A stretch of 64,000 bases of DNA, taken from positions 174,141 through 238,140 of the forward strand of contig JAUHWY010000001.1 in NCBI GenBank assembly GCA_030427255.1, given 5' to 3'. The position numbers and the translations under genes are program-made. This DNA comes from Bacteroidia bacterium. GTDB lineage: Bacteria; Bacteroidota; Bacteroidia; CAIKAF01. The notes below the pieces were generated by a model, which saw only the letters and a list, made by a program, of their open reading frames with translations, did not search any database and was not told the origin of the DNA. Numbering within the stretch: the stretch's first letter is position 1; the number at the start of each line of letters is the position of its first letter. Of this stretch, positions 8,683 to 17,771 are shown in pieces.

Positions 8683-9876
8683 ATGGAAAACAGCTGGCAG
8701 GAGTGGGAAGAGTGTTTTCAGCCGGTAGCGGGTCAGGTGCTGGCCGAGGACTACAATGCCGCGCAATGGGGCGCTCATTTAAAGTACTTTTCGGGTCGCG
8801 ACGATTTTCCGGATGTTCCCGGAACCGGCTTCGACATCGTTTTGTTGGGCTGCGGTTACGATATGGAAGACCTGTCGGCATCCGGCCATCAAACTCCGGA
8901 TTCGGTCAGGTATTGGTTTTATCGCTTATACAAAGGCGATTATGCGGTTCGTGTTGCCGATTTGGGGAATTTTTCTTTGCGCCGCAGTGCGGAGGAGACC
9001 TGCTTGCAATTGGGACGCATTATGGCCGAAATTCAAGAATCCGGAGCTGTGCCTCTATTAATTGGCGGCGGCTCGGAGTTGAACTTTTCCATGTACCGGT
9101 CTTTCACCTTATCGGGGCGTTACGCTAACTTATTGGAAGTTTCGCCGGTGTTGCATTTTAAAGAAGTGAGCGATCAGCTGACTCCGGAGAATGTGTTGGG
9201 CCGAATGCTCGGAGAAGAACCCCAAATGCTGTTCCATTATTGCAATTTGGGCTATCAAACCTATTTTAATCCACCCGAGTTGTTGGGTTTGTTTAAACAG
9301 TTTCATTTTGACTTGATGCGTCTTGGGGAGGTTCGAAGCCGCGTGGAAACTACGGAGCCTTTAATCCGCGACGCACATTTGGTGGGCTTAAATATGGCGG
9401 CGGTGCGTAAAGCCGATGTGCCTCATGCGCCGGGAGCTTCGCCCAATGGCTTGGCCGCCGATGAAATTTGTAGGCTGGCCAGGTATGCGGGTTTGAGTCA
9501 TAAATTACGCGCAGTTGCACTGACCGGTTTAGCGCCTGATTTGGCCCAGCAAAGTGCGGATGCGCACTTGGCGGCGCAAGTAATTTGGCATGTGTTGGAA
9601 GGTTTTTATGTGCGTAAACCTGAGACCTTGGAGGTGGATGCTGAGCCCTATCTGCGTTTTACGGTGCCTATGAAAGGATTTCCGGAGGAAATTACCTTTT
9701 ATAAGAACCAAGTTTCGGAAAAGTGGTGGATGGGTGTTCCTGTGGCCGGCAAATGGCAATCGCAAATGAAGCTGGAGGAGTACTTAGTACCCTGTGGAAT
9801 GGAGGATTATGAAGCGGCTGTTGGGCAAGATTTGCCCGAAAGATGGCTTCAAAGGTTCCATAAGTTAAATGATTGA
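8683..9876 (+). CDS. Ureohydrolase-fold protein (arginase/formimidoylglutamase family), metal site degenerate
   Basis: 397-residue protein resembling the Bacteroidota formimidoylglutamase/arginase-like family: DIVLLGCGYDMED near 51, VRVADLGNF near 89, VPLLIGGGSELNFSMYRSF near 123. Active ureohydrolases bind two Mn ions through GGNHS/D, DAHxD and SxDxDxxD motifs. Here the first reads GGGSE (128-132), the second region reads LEVSPVLHF with no DxHxD, and the third reads VGLNMAAVRKAD. Nearly all metal ligands are therefore missing, so arginase-type catalysis is unlikely. It lies between topA and the type IX secretion genes, the latter 143 bp downstream. The true role is unknown, and automatic names such as HutG would be misleading. 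Confidence 0.75.
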   Translation: MENSWQEWEECFQPVAGQVLAEDYNAAQWGAHLKYFSGRDDFPDVPGTGFDIVLLGCGYDMEDLSASGHQTPDSVRYWFYRLYKGDYAVRVADLGNFSLRRSAEETCLQLGRIMAEIQESGAVPLLIGGGSELNFSMYRSFTLSGRYANLLEVSPVLHFKEVSDQLTPENVLGRMLGEEPQMLFHYCNLGYQTYFNPPELLGLFKQFHFDLMRLGEVRSRVETTEPLIRDAHLVGLNMAAVRKADVPHAPGASPNGLAADEICRLARYAGLSHKLRAVALTGLAPDLAQQSADAHLAAQVIWHVLEGFYVRKPETLEVDAEPYLRFTVPMKGFPEEITFYKNQVSEKWWMGVPVAGKWQSQMKLEEYLVPCGMEDYEAAVGQDLPERWLQRFHKLND

Positions 9877-10019
9877 AAAAATTTAAACAGCACACTATTA
9901 GCGACTTAACACTTGGGTGCTAAAATTTATATCCCTAAGGTTTGGTGTGTACGCAAAAAAAAATCCATATATTTACGCTTTAAGTGTATTAACATAAGCC
10001 TAAAATTATCAGGCCGTTT

Positions 10020-11012
10020 ATGAGAAAATACCTCCTTACCGCCCTAGTAGCGACCGGACTTGCCCAGGGAGTTTCTGCCCAGCAAGATCCACAGTTTACC
10101 CAGTTTTTTTACAACAAACTGGTAATGAATCCGGCCTATGCGGGGTCAAAAGATTTATTGTGTTTTACCGGATTGTTCCGCTCTCAGTGGGTTGGACTAG
10201 ATGGCGCACCGACTTCTTGGCTGTTTTCTGCCGATGCTCCGCTTCCTTTTGACCTTGGTGGTCAAGATTTTGGAGTTGGTTTTACTGCTCTTGGAGATTA
10301 CATCGGTTTCGAAAGTAACCATAGTTTCCGATTGGCTGCCAACTGGAAAGCACCCAACATGATAGGTCCCGGTTACTTAAGAGCCGGTCTAGATATAGGA
10401 TTAACCAGCAAAGGCATCAATGACGCCACTTGGATTTATCCTACGCCTCAAAACGAGCCGGACATCGATGCCCTTAACAACAACTCCAATATGGCCATGG
10501 AATTGGGTGTGGGTGCTTATTGGTACAATACCAATTTCTATGCGGGTATTTCTGCCTTGCACCTTGCCGGCATGCGTTATGCCGATGTAAACATCACTCA
10601 AGCCCGCCACATGTTTATTATGGGTGGTTATACTTGGGAGGAGCCTTTTCACCCGGATTGGGATTTTAATCCTAATGTCTTGATTAAAACCGACTTCGCT
10701 ACAGCGACAGCCGATTTTAATGTGAATGCCATCTGGAGGAATTTCGTTTGGGGTGGTTTAACGTACCGCTTAGAAGATGCGATTGCCATTAACCTAGGTG
10801 CAGACTTGGGCATTTGGAAACCTTCGTTGGAATCGCTCCAAATCGGTTACAGTTACGACATCAACTTGTCGAGGTTGAGTTCCTACAACTCCGGCTCTCA
10901 TGAGATTTCGGTTCGTTATTGTCTCAATTTAAGCAAACCTCAAGTGATTATTCCAGGGTATTCGGTGCGTTATACCGATACCAGCGATCGAGTAGCACCC
11001 GAGTTCAAATAA
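10020..11012 (+). CDS. PorP/SprF-family type IX secretion outer-membrane protein
   Basis: Outer-membrane beta-barrel of the PorP/SprF family, found in type IX secretion (T9SS) gene clusters and used in secretion or surface assembly of adhesins. The signal peptide ends near VSAQ (residues 1-20). The mature start QDPQFTQFFYNKLVMNPAYAGS is the family hallmark. Alternating beta-strands continue to the C-terminus, which ends in aromatic-rich strands. Length 330 is usual. It lies just upstream of gldK, the common order in Bacteroidota. The 143-bp upstream gap contains a weak -7-like TATATTTA at 9968. Confidence 0.93.
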   Translation: MRKYLLTALVATGLAQGVSAQQDPQFTQFFYNKLVMNPAYAGSKDLLCFTGLFRSQWVGLDGAPTSWLFSADAPLPFDLGGQDFGVGFTALGDYIGFESNHSFRLAANWKAPNMIGPGYLRAGLDIGLTSKGINDATWIYPTPQNEPDIDALNNNSNMAMELGVGAYWYNTNFYAGISALHLAGMRYADVNITQARHMFIMGGYTWEEPFHPDWDFNPNVLIKTDFATATADFNVNAIWRNFVWGGLTYRLEDAIAINLGADLGIWKPSLESLQIGYSYDINLSRLSSYNSGSHEISVRYCLNLSKPQVIIPGYSVRYTDTSDRVAPEFK

Positions 11013-11083
11013 ACCCATAAGGCAATAAAGCAAAGGTTCCTCTCGTTTAAGCCATGAACACATTCGCCAAAAACAATCTTCCC

Positions 11084-12394
11084 ATGAAACAACTGATCAT
11101 ATTTGCCAGCCTTATTTGGTTGCTCACCAGTTGCGCTGGGTCCGACCATGGCCAGCTGGTTGGGGTGCAAGGTCGCCCTCGCTGGTATCAAGCCGATCCT
11201 TATGGTATGGTGTATCTGCCTATGGGCAGCTACAACATGGGTAGCAGCGATCAAGACGTTCCTTCGTCTTTCTACGCTCCCGCCAAAACAGTTTCGGTGC
11301 AAGCCATGTACATGGATCAAACCGAAATTTCGAACAACGAGTACCGTCAGTTCGTGTATTATGTGCGTGACTCCTTAGCGCGTCGCCTTATTGCCGAGAA
11401 CTTAGACGAGGATTACCATATCATGGAAAACGATTATGAGGAAATCCTTGATCCGCCATTGTTGGTTTGGGACATGCGTATTTATTGGGACGATCCCGAA
11501 TTCCGTGAAATTCTTGAGGAACTGTACTACGTAGAAGACCAACGCTATTTCCGCAAGCGCGAAATCAATGTAGATAAATTGGTGTACACCTATTGGTGGA
11601 TTGATTTTCAAGAAGCCGCTAAGTACAAGTACCGTAGAAATTCAGACGACATTGAAACGCCAATGCATGACCGTAAAGAGTTTTTGCGGAAAGAAGCAGT
11701 GAGGATTTATCCCGACACCCTAGTTTGGGTTGCTGACTTCTCCTACAGCTACAATGAACCCATGACCAAAATGTATTTTTGGCATCCGGCATACGATAAT
11801 TATCCTGTTGTGGGTGTAGATTGGTTGCAAGCCAACGCCTTCTGCAACTGGAGGACAGAATACATGAACAACTACTTGGTTTGGAACGGAGACTTCCCGG
11901 TACACGATTTCCGTTTGCCTACCGAATCTGAGTGGGAGTACGGAGCTAGAGGTGGTCGCGATTTGGCTGCCTACCCTTGGGGTTCAAATTACATCCGTAA
12001 CAGCCGCGGTTGTTTCTTGGGTAACTTTAAGCCTATGCGTGGCAACTACATTGACGATGGTGGTTTCCATACGGTTCCTGTAGATTCTTACAACCCGAAC
12101 GATTACGGTTTGTATTGCATGGCCGGAAATGTAGCTGAGTGGACTTCAGGTTCTTTTGAAGAAGCCGGTTACAATTGGAGCCATGACCTGAACCCGGATT
12201 TAAAGTATTTGAGTCAAGATAATGACCCACCAGCCCTTAAAAGGAAGGTAGTTCGTGGTGGCAGCTGGAAGGATGTTGGTTTTTACCTGCAAGTAAGTAC
12301 CCGCTCCTACGAGTATGAGGATACCGCAAAAAGTTACGTTGGCTTCCGTTGTGTGCAAACCTTCATGGGCCGTGACAAGGCAGATTTTGAATAA
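11084..12394 (+). CDS. gldK: T9SS/gliding lipoprotein GldK (PorK-like)
   Basis: Outer-membrane lipoprotein that forms the periplasmic ring of the type IX secretion machine with GldN. It has a lipoprotein signal with lipobox LLTSC near residues 13-17 and a formylglycine-generating-enzyme (SUMF1/FGE-sulfatase) fold: GMVYLPMGSYNMGSSDQD near 37, the Trp-rich VDWLQANAFCNW, RLPTESEWEYGARGG, and the terminal VRGGSWKD and VGFRCV. I prefer ATG 11084, which opens directly on the signal peptide, over ATG 11054, which would add ten residues. It is followed by gldL 92 bp downstream. Confidence 0.95.
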   Translation: MKQLIIFASLIWLLTSCAGSDHGQLVGVQGRPRWYQADPYGMVYLPMGSYNMGSSDQDVPSSFYAPAKTVSVQAMYMDQTEISNNEYRQFVYYVRDSLARRLIAENLDEDYHIMENDYEEILDPPLLVWDMRIYWDDPEFREILEELYYVEDQRYFRKREINVDKLVYTYWWIDFQEAAKYKYRRNSDDIETPMHDRKEFLRKEAVRIYPDTLVWVADFSYSYNEPMTKMYFWHPAYDNYPVVGVDWLQANAFCNWRTEYMNNYLVWNGDFPVHDFRLPTESEWEYGARGGRDLAAYPWGSNYIRNSRGCFLGNFKPMRGNYIDDGGFHTVPVDSYNPNDYGLYCMAGNVAEWTSGSFEEAGYNWSHDLNPDLKYLSQDNDPPALKRKVVRGGSWKDVGFYLQVSTRSYEYEDTAKSYVGFRCVQTFMGRDKADFE

Positions 12395-12486
12395 AAATGG
12401 TCTGTCGTTAAAATATGTGAACGCATATTGCGTTTACTACTGTTGAAATCTCTATTCATTTACGTTAACCTAATCTTAAAAGCAAG

Positions 12487-13305
12487 ATGAAATTCCTGCA
12501 ATCACGCAAAGGTAAAGTGGTAATGAACTTCGTTTACGGGTTCGGAGCCGCCATTGTAATTCTCGGAGCCATGTTTAAAATTATGCACTGGCCCGGAGCA
12601 TCGGTAATGATTGTTGCCGGTCTGTCTACAGAAGCGGTTATTTTTGCCATCTCAGCCTTTGAACCCCCTCATGAAGAATTGGATTGGACTTTAGCCTATC
12701 CTGAATTGGCAGGAATTCCGTCAGAAGATGGAGAAGGTGGCCACGGACATGGCCATGGCAGAGCACTTGCCAAAGCCTCTTCCGATCCTGTAAGCCAAGA
12801 ATTGGATAAAATGTTGGAAGAAGCTAAAATTGGTCCAGAACTTATCGAAAGCTTGGGTAGCGGTATGCGTCGTTTAAGCGATGCCACCACCAAATTGGCC
12901 GATATGTCCGATGCCGGTGAAGCTACCAATGAATACATTTCTAATGTACGCAAAGCCAGCAGCACCGTTAATGATCTTTCAGATTCTTACGTTAAGGCCG
13001 CTGAATCTTTAACCGGATTGTCTTCTGAAGATGGTGCCTCTTATGGTGAGCAGTTGCAGCGTGTGAGCAAAAACTTGGAAGTGCTCAACAGCGTGTACGA
13101 ATTGCAAATCCAAGGAAGCAAAGATTATATTGAGTCTTCCAGCAAAGCCTACAGCAATATTGCTGAGTTGTTGGAGAATTTGAATGCTTCGGTTGAAGAT
13201 ACCAAGCGTTACAAAGACGAAATCCATGTGTTGGGCAATAACCTGAATGCCTTGAATACCGTGTATGGCAACATGCTTTCTGCCATGAACATGAACCGCG
13301 GTTAA
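12487..13305 (+). CDS. gldL: T9SS/gliding motor protein GldL
   Basis: Inner-membrane subunit of the GldLM proton-powered motor that energises type IX secretion and gliding. Two N-terminal membrane segments are visible (about residues 12-32 and 38-57), including FKIMHWPGASVMIVAGLSTEAVIF with a membrane glutamate, the type of residue expected to handle protons. A long cytoplasmic alpha-helical region (about 95-270) follows. Between them is a short His/Gly stretch, GGHGHGHG near residue 82, which is unusual. Order and spacing with gldM are typical. Confidence 0.96.
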   Translation: MKFLQSRKGKVVMNFVYGFGAAIVILGAMFKIMHWPGASVMIVAGLSTEAVIFAISAFEPPHEELDWTLAYPELAGIPSEDGEGGHGHGHGRALAKASSDPVSQELDKMLEEAKIGPELIESLGSGMRRLSDATTKLADMSDAGEATNEYISNVRKASSTVNDLSDSYVKAAESLTGLSSEDGASYGEQLQRVSKNLEVLNSVYELQIQGSKDYIESSSKAYSNIAELLENLNASVEDTKRYKDEIHVLGNNLNALNTVYGNMLSAMNMNRG

Positions 13306-13353
13306 TTTCGGGTTGATTCATTTTTGATTGTTCATCACTAAAATTTAAAATCC

Positions 13354-14997
13354 ATGGCAGGAGGAAAAGCCAGTCCAAGACAGAAGATGATCAACATGAT
13401 GTACCTCGTGTTGACGGCCCTTCTGGCCTTGAACGTATCCAAAGAAGTACTCGACGCGTTCGTAAAAGCCAACATCGCGCTGAATCAGCAAAACGGTGTT
13501 TTGGTTTCTAAGAACAGCGGTACCTATAACGAGTTGAGTCAGCAGGTGCTGCTCAACCCCAAAGATCCCAAATACAAAAAGGCGGAAGAGAATGCGAATC
13601 AACTCAGCCAGTATGTTAGGGATATGGTGGACTACATCGAGAAAACCAAAGTGGATTTGCTAACTACGGTAGATGGTGTAGATGAAGCTACAGCTAAAGA
13701 GTTGATTGAAGACCCTTTTCGTGTTAACAAAAAGGACGACTACGACATGCCTACCAATTTCTTTGGTACAGGTGAGCCTCCCGGGGACAAAGGTCGTGCC
13801 AATGAGTTAAAAAAGAAGCTTCAGGAGTTTAAAGACAATTTGGCGAGTATCGAAATTCCAGGAGTAGCCGATACATTGCTTGCCAAAGCGCTTGCCACCA
13901 TTAACCTAAGTGATCCGGATCCCAACAGCGAAACGGTTAAAAAGCATAGGTTGTTTACCTGGGAACTCCAAAATTTCTACCACTTGCCACTTTCTGCTGC
14001 GCTCATGGAGTTAGCTCGCTGGCAAAACGTGGTGCGAGGTGCCGAAGCTGAAGTTTTAAAATTGATTTGGGATGGTATTTCGGCCAATGCCGTTAAGTTT
14101 GATGCAGTTGAAGCTAGAGTAGTTCCTAAATCTACCTTCGTGGTTGCCGGTGGTGAATTTGAAGCCGATGTATTCCTTGCGGCTTACAACACTACCCTTA
14201 AGCCTGAGATTGTGTATGGTTCTGCCGTAGATTCCGCTTCAGGAGAGGTAGCAAACCCCAATATTTTGGATACTGCAAACATCAACAATGGGGTAGGACT
14301 TATTAAAGTTCCTGCTAGTGGAACCGGTGAGCGTACCTTCGCGGGTGTGATTAACCTCATGGATAAGGCCACCGGCGACAAGCGTCCTTATCCTTTCCAA
14401 ACCAAGTATACCGTTTCTCCCCCCATGGCCTCTGTGGCTGCGGATAAGATGAATGTTTTCTATGTTGGATTGGATAACCCCATCACCGTTTCTGTTCCGG
14501 GTTATGCCCCCGAAAAACTGGTGGTTACCTCTTCAGGACCGATTTCTGTGAGTGGTTCCAACGGAAAGTATACCGTTAAGGCTTCCAATACAGGTGCTGC
14601 TAAAGTAAACGTATCGGTTAAAACCGAAGACGGTAAGAGCATTTCCATGGGATCTCAAGAGTTCCGTTGCAAATCCATTCCTACTCCGGTAGTAAAGTGG
14701 GCAGGTGCTAAAAATGGCGAGTTGGTTTCTGCCGGTATGGCATCACAATCTCCCCTCATTCCGGAAATGGAGAACTTCGATTTCGAGGTATATTCTAAAA
14801 TTCTAAGCTTTACCGTTACCTATTTTGAACAAGGCGTGCCACGCGACAAAACCGTATCCGGAAACGTACTTCCAGGGGATGTTGCAGGCCAAATTAGAGG
14901 CATGCGCCGCGGTCAAAAGGTATACTTCGACGATATCGTAGTGCAATTGCCCTCCGGTGAACGTCGTAAGGTAAATGCCCAATTTAAAATTAAGTAA
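13354..14997 (+). CDS. gldM: T9SS/gliding motor protein GldM
   Basis: Motor partner of GldL. One N-terminal membrane helix (about residues 12-32, within MINMMYLVLTALLALNVS) is followed by a large periplasmic region that spans toward the GldKN ring. The opening MAGGKASPRQKMINMMYLVL is near-identical to known GldM proteins. A helical domain (about 35-220) is followed by beta-rich Ig-like domains (about 225-547), ending with the conserved FDDIVVQLPSGERR region. The length of 547 is slightly longer than the typical 510-520. It is 11 bp ahead of gldN. Confidence 0.96.
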   Translation: MAGGKASPRQKMINMMYLVLTALLALNVSKEVLDAFVKANIALNQQNGVLVSKNSGTYNELSQQVLLNPKDPKYKKAEENANQLSQYVRDMVDYIEKTKVDLLTTVDGVDEATAKELIEDPFRVNKKDDYDMPTNFFGTGEPPGDKGRANELKKKLQEFKDNLASIEIPGVADTLLAKALATINLSDPDPNSETVKKHRLFTWELQNFYHLPLSAALMELARWQNVVRGAEAEVLKLIWDGISANAVKFDAVEARVVPKSTFVVAGGEFEADVFLAAYNTTLKPEIVYGSAVDSASGEVANPNILDTANINNGVGLIKVPASGTGERTFAGVINLMDKATGDKRPYPFQTKYTVSPPMASVAADKMNVFYVGLDNPITVSVPGYAPEKLVVTSSGPISVSGSNGKYTVKASNTGAAKVNVSVKTEDGKSISMGSQEFRCKSIPTPVVKWAGAKNGELVSAGMASQSPLIPEMENFDFEVYSKILSFTVTYFEQGVPRDKTVSGNVLPGDVAGQIRGMRRGQKVYFDDIVVQLPSGERRKVNAQFKIK

Positions 14998-15008
14998 ACC
15001 GCATAGCT

Positions 15009-15884
15009 ATGTTGCGTCTAACTGCTTTTTCTCTTTGTTTTTTCTTCGGTATGCAGCTTTCTGCCCAAACAGGCGGGGGTAATACCGGGGGTGGTCAAAC
15101 CCTTGAACCTGAATTTCGCGACAGTCCTTACGAAAGGATTCATGGCGAAAACAGAAGGGTGGTACCTTATCCACACCTTAGAGAAGCAGATGTGACCAAG
15201 CAATGGCGCGTTTGGAGGGAAATCGATCTTCGCGAGAAGATGAATCAGGTATATTACTATCCCTTGACGCCTACCAATCAGCGGAAGAACTTCATCACCA
15301 TAGTACGTGATGCGGTGCTTACCAACGAATCCATGACGCCTTTCGATGCAATTTCTGACGACTTCATCGCAGAAATTACTACATCGGATGTGGCAGCCAT
15401 GGGGGCTTACAGAGATACTCAAATGATTCCTGATCCCGAACCTCCTTACGAACTAAAACCCAAAGTCATTGATGAGCCTTTCAGACCCGAAACGGTGAAG
15501 AAAATCTGGCTCAAAGAAGACTGGTTCTTCGATCGTCAACGTTCGGTCATGGAATCCCGCATTTTAGGTATTTGTCCTGTAATGCAGGTGTTTGACCGAA
15601 CTACCGGTGAATTCCGCTACAACAAACCCATGTTTTGGGTTTACTTCCCTCAAGCAAGGAATACCTTTGCTCAGGAAGAAGTATACAACACCAATAACTT
15701 TGGGCAGCGTCTTACCTACGACGACGTGTTCATGAAACGGATTTTCGCATCCAAGATTCGAAAAATCGATAATGTCCACGATCGGAGAATCGAAGAGTAC
15801 CTTAAAGGCATACATGCCTTGTTGCGTGGTGAGGAAATCAAAGATGAGCTCTTTACCTTCGAACATGACATGTGGGAACAATAA
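15009..15884 (+). CDS. gldN: T9SS/gliding ring protein GldN (PorN-like)
   Basis: Periplasmic partner of GldK in the type IX secretion ring. The signal peptide is MLRLTAFSLCFFFGMQLSAQ, followed by a Gly-rich linker and a conserved body: RVWREIDLREKMNQVYYYP, KIWLKEDWFFDRQRSVMESRILGI, RYNKPMFWVYFPQAR and the C-terminal RRIEEYLKGIHALLRGEEIKDELF. Length is 291. It is the last gene of the porP-gldKLMN cluster and is followed 18 bp later by a strong intrinsic terminator. Confidence 0.96.
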   Translation: MLRLTAFSLCFFFGMQLSAQTGGGNTGGGQTLEPEFRDSPYERIHGENRRVVPYPHLREADVTKQWRVWREIDLREKMNQVYYYPLTPTNQRKNFITIVRDAVLTNESMTPFDAISDDFIAEITTSDVAAMGAYRDTQMIPDPEPPYELKPKVIDEPFRPETVKKIWLKEDWFFDRQRSVMESRILGICPVMQVFDRTTGEFRYNKPMFWVYFPQARNTFAQEEVYNTNNFGQRLTYDDVFMKRIFASKIRKIDNVHDRRIEEYLKGIHALLRGEEIKDELFTFEHDMWEQ

Positions 15885-15901
15885 GATTCCTAGAATTATA
15901 G

Positions 15902-15930
15902 AAAAAGAGTCCTTCGGGACTCTTTTTTTT
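15902..15930 (+). terminator. Intrinsic terminator after gldN
   Basis: AGAGTCC and GGACTCT form a perfect 7-bp stem closed by a TTCG tetraloop, extended by A/T pairs and followed by eight T residues. It ends the T9SS operon. The following 215 bp up to the epimerase-like gene is strongly AT-rich with no gene that I can see. Confidence 0.93.
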
Positions 15931-16144
15931 GCTTGCTGAGCTCCTTTTCTATCGGCAATTCCAGGACTGCCACTTTCTTAAGCATTAGATTTTACATCAT
16001 TTTTTCTCGGTCTATATTTTTAAGAGAGAAATACTCATTTATTGAAGTAGTATTCTTAAAAAATATCTAATATTAGGGCATCCATTTATTATGTAAATCC
16101 AACCTAAATGGGCAGTTAATAATGGAGGTCTTGGAACTTTAAAT

Positions 16145-16969
16145 ATGCGCATTATTGTAACCGGCGGTAGTGGATTTGTTGGGTCTACATTAGTCCCTAA
16201 ACTTCTGGAGGATGGGCATAGCTTATGCATTGGCACAAGTAAACCTAAGGAGGTACAGACTCTCCCCTTTTATAAGGCGGTAGATTGGTTTCCCTTGGAT
16301 TTATGTAGGCATGGCGACTATACACTCCCCTCCGGAGATTTTGACCTGCTTATTCATTTGGCTTGGCCCAAGCTAAACAACTACTTAGCTCCTGAGCATT
16401 TGACCCACATTCTTCCTGCACAGATTAATTTTGTAAGTCAACTGCTCAAACGCGGAGTGCGGCGTGTATTAAGTCTGGGCACCTGCATGGAATACGGAAT
16501 GGTAGATGGAGCCATTCCTTCCACTCAGATTACTCAGCCTCAAACTCCCTACGGTTTAGCCAAAGATAGCCTACAGAAAACCTTGACTTGTCTTGCGCCC
16601 CTCTACCATGCGCAGCTGCAATGGTTACGCGTTTTTTATTTGTATGGAAATCCTCCCAGAAAAGGAACATTGCTCGATAAACTACATAAGGCGGTAGACG
16701 AAAACCTGCCGGGTTTTCCAATGAGTGAAGGCAATCAAATTCGTGATTTTATTGGCATGGACCAACTAATCCAAGAGATTTTTTGGTACCTAAACCACCC
16801 TGACGCTACCGGGGTCTTTAATGTTTGTTCCGGTAAACCCATTACCGTGCTGGAATTCGTACAAAACTATGTAGCCAAACAGGGGCTTGAGATTGGCCTA
16901 GAACCGGGCAAAGTCGCCTATCCCGACTATGAGCCTTTTGCCTTTTGGGGAGTACCCGATCCCAAATAA
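16145..16969 (+). CDS. NAD-dependent epimerase/dehydratase family protein
   Basis: Extended short-chain dehydrogenase (SDR) of 274 residues, of the kind that epimerises or dehydrates nucleotide sugars. The N-terminal Rossmann motif is VTGGSGFVGS (residues 5-14). LIHLAWPK near 71 and the catalytic YGLAKDSL (Y and K three residues apart, near 138) are present. The substrate cannot be named. The next gene is a CmcI-like methyltransferase 70 bp away, suggesting a small surface-sugar or secondary modification pair. The gene and its upstream region look more AT-rich than the neighbours, a possible sign of transfer that I have not measured. Confidence 0.82.
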   Translation: MRIIVTGGSGFVGSTLVPKLLEDGHSLCIGTSKPKEVQTLPFYKAVDWFPLDLCRHGDYTLPSGDFDLLIHLAWPKLNNYLAPEHLTHILPAQINFVSQLLKRGVRRVLSLGTCMEYGMVDGAIPSTQITQPQTPYGLAKDSLQKTLTCLAPLYHAQLQWLRVFYLYGNPPRKGTLLDKLHKAVDENLPGFPMSEGNQIRDFIGMDQLIQEIFWYLNHPDATGVFNVCSGKPITVLEFVQNYVAKQGLEIGLEPGKVAYPDYEPFAFWGVPDPK

Positions 16970-17010
16970 GGAATCAAGCCTATTCCTTAAGTACTTTGCA
17001 GTAGGCACCT

Positions 17011-17031
17011 TTTGCGCTATATTAGCGCAAA
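17011..17031. promoter_or_regulatory. Perfect 9-bp inverted repeat before the methyltransferase start
   Basis: TTTGCGCTA (17011-17019) and TAGCGCAAA (17023-17031) are exact reverse complements separated by TAT, and end 8 bp before the ATG at 17040. TACTTTGCA lies 20 bp upstream at 16992 and is close to a Bacteroidota -7 box. The position fits either an operator or an RNA hairpin covering the translation start. No protein binding it is identifiable here. Confidence 0.5.
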
Positions 17032-17039
17032 TTTTATGC

Positions 17040-17771
17040 ATGGATCCCATTAAGGAGTTTAAAGACGAGAAAAAAGCGCGCATAGCCTCTTATGCCAATA
17101 ATCAAGAGCTGCAAAACGCCAGTAAAGATTTTTTAATCAGCTCCAACAGGGAACAATATTCCTATAATTTCACCTGGATGGGAAGGCCAATCATTCAATA
17201 TCCACAAGATATGTTGGCCATGCAGGAGCTTATTTGGGAGATCCAACCCGATTTAATTATTGAAACCGGCATAGCCCATGGAGGTTCTTTAATTTTCTAT
17301 GCCTCCATTATGGAACTCATAGGAAAAGGAAAAGTACTCGGTATCGATATAGACATCCGCGAACACAACCGCAAGGAAATTGAGCAACATCCAATGTTTA
17401 AACGCATTGAAATGATTCAAGGCTCTTCTGTTTCCGAGGAGACTTATGCTCAGGTAAAAGCCCATGCCGAAAAAGCAAAAACCATTATGGTTTGCCTGGA
17501 TTCCAACCATACCCACGATCACGTGCTCAAGGAATTGGAACTTTATGCCCCTTTTACCTCGGTAAATTCTTACTGCGTTGTTTTCGATACCGTTGTGGAG
17601 CTTCTTCCCGACGATATGTTCCCAAATCGCCCTTGGTCGGTAGGAGACAATCCCATGACTGCCATGGATACTTACCTCAAAGACCATCCCGAATTTGAAA
17701 TCGACCAACAAATCGACAACAAATTGCTGGTTTCCGTAGCTCCCAGAGGCTACCTTAAACGCCTCCGCTAA
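17040..17771 (+). CDS. CmcI-like SAM-dependent methyltransferase (cephalosporin hydroxylase family)
   Basis: 243-residue protein of the Rhamno_CmcI family. Members are SAM-dependent methyltransferases acting on sugars or antibiotics, despite the name cephalosporin hydroxylase. Visible motifs are the FTWMGRPIIQYPQD opening near 40, the SAM loop LIIETGIAHGGS near 74, GIDIDIREHNR near 101, and LDSNHTHDHVLKEL near 154 (metal-binding DSxHxxxHV-like). I chose ATG 17040 because the longer frame from 16929 overlaps the upstream gene out of frame and adds no family sequence. It ends by overlapping the convergent FG-GAP gene by 4 bp. Confidence 0.85.
   Translation: MDPIKEFKDEKKARIASYANNQELQNASKDFLISSNREQYSYNFTWMGRPIIQYPQDMLAMQELIWEIQPDLIIETGIAHGGSLIFYASIMELIGKGKVLGIDIDIREHNRKEIEQHPMFKRIEMIQGSSVSEETYAQVKAHAEKAKTIMVCLDSNHTHDHVLKELELYAPFTSVNSYCVVFDTVVELLPDDMFPNRPWSVGDNPMTAMDTYLKDHPEFEIDQQIDNKLLVSVAPRGYLKRLR

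Noticed and set aside
8495-8881. Minus-strand open frames over E2 and the start of the ureohydrolase-like gene
   Set aside because: Shadow frames of a GC-rich repeat and an opposite-strand gene.
16929-17039. Longer N-terminus for the CmcI-like methyltransferase
   Set aside because: It overlaps the epimerase gene out of frame and covers the inverted repeat; family similarity begins after ATG 17040.
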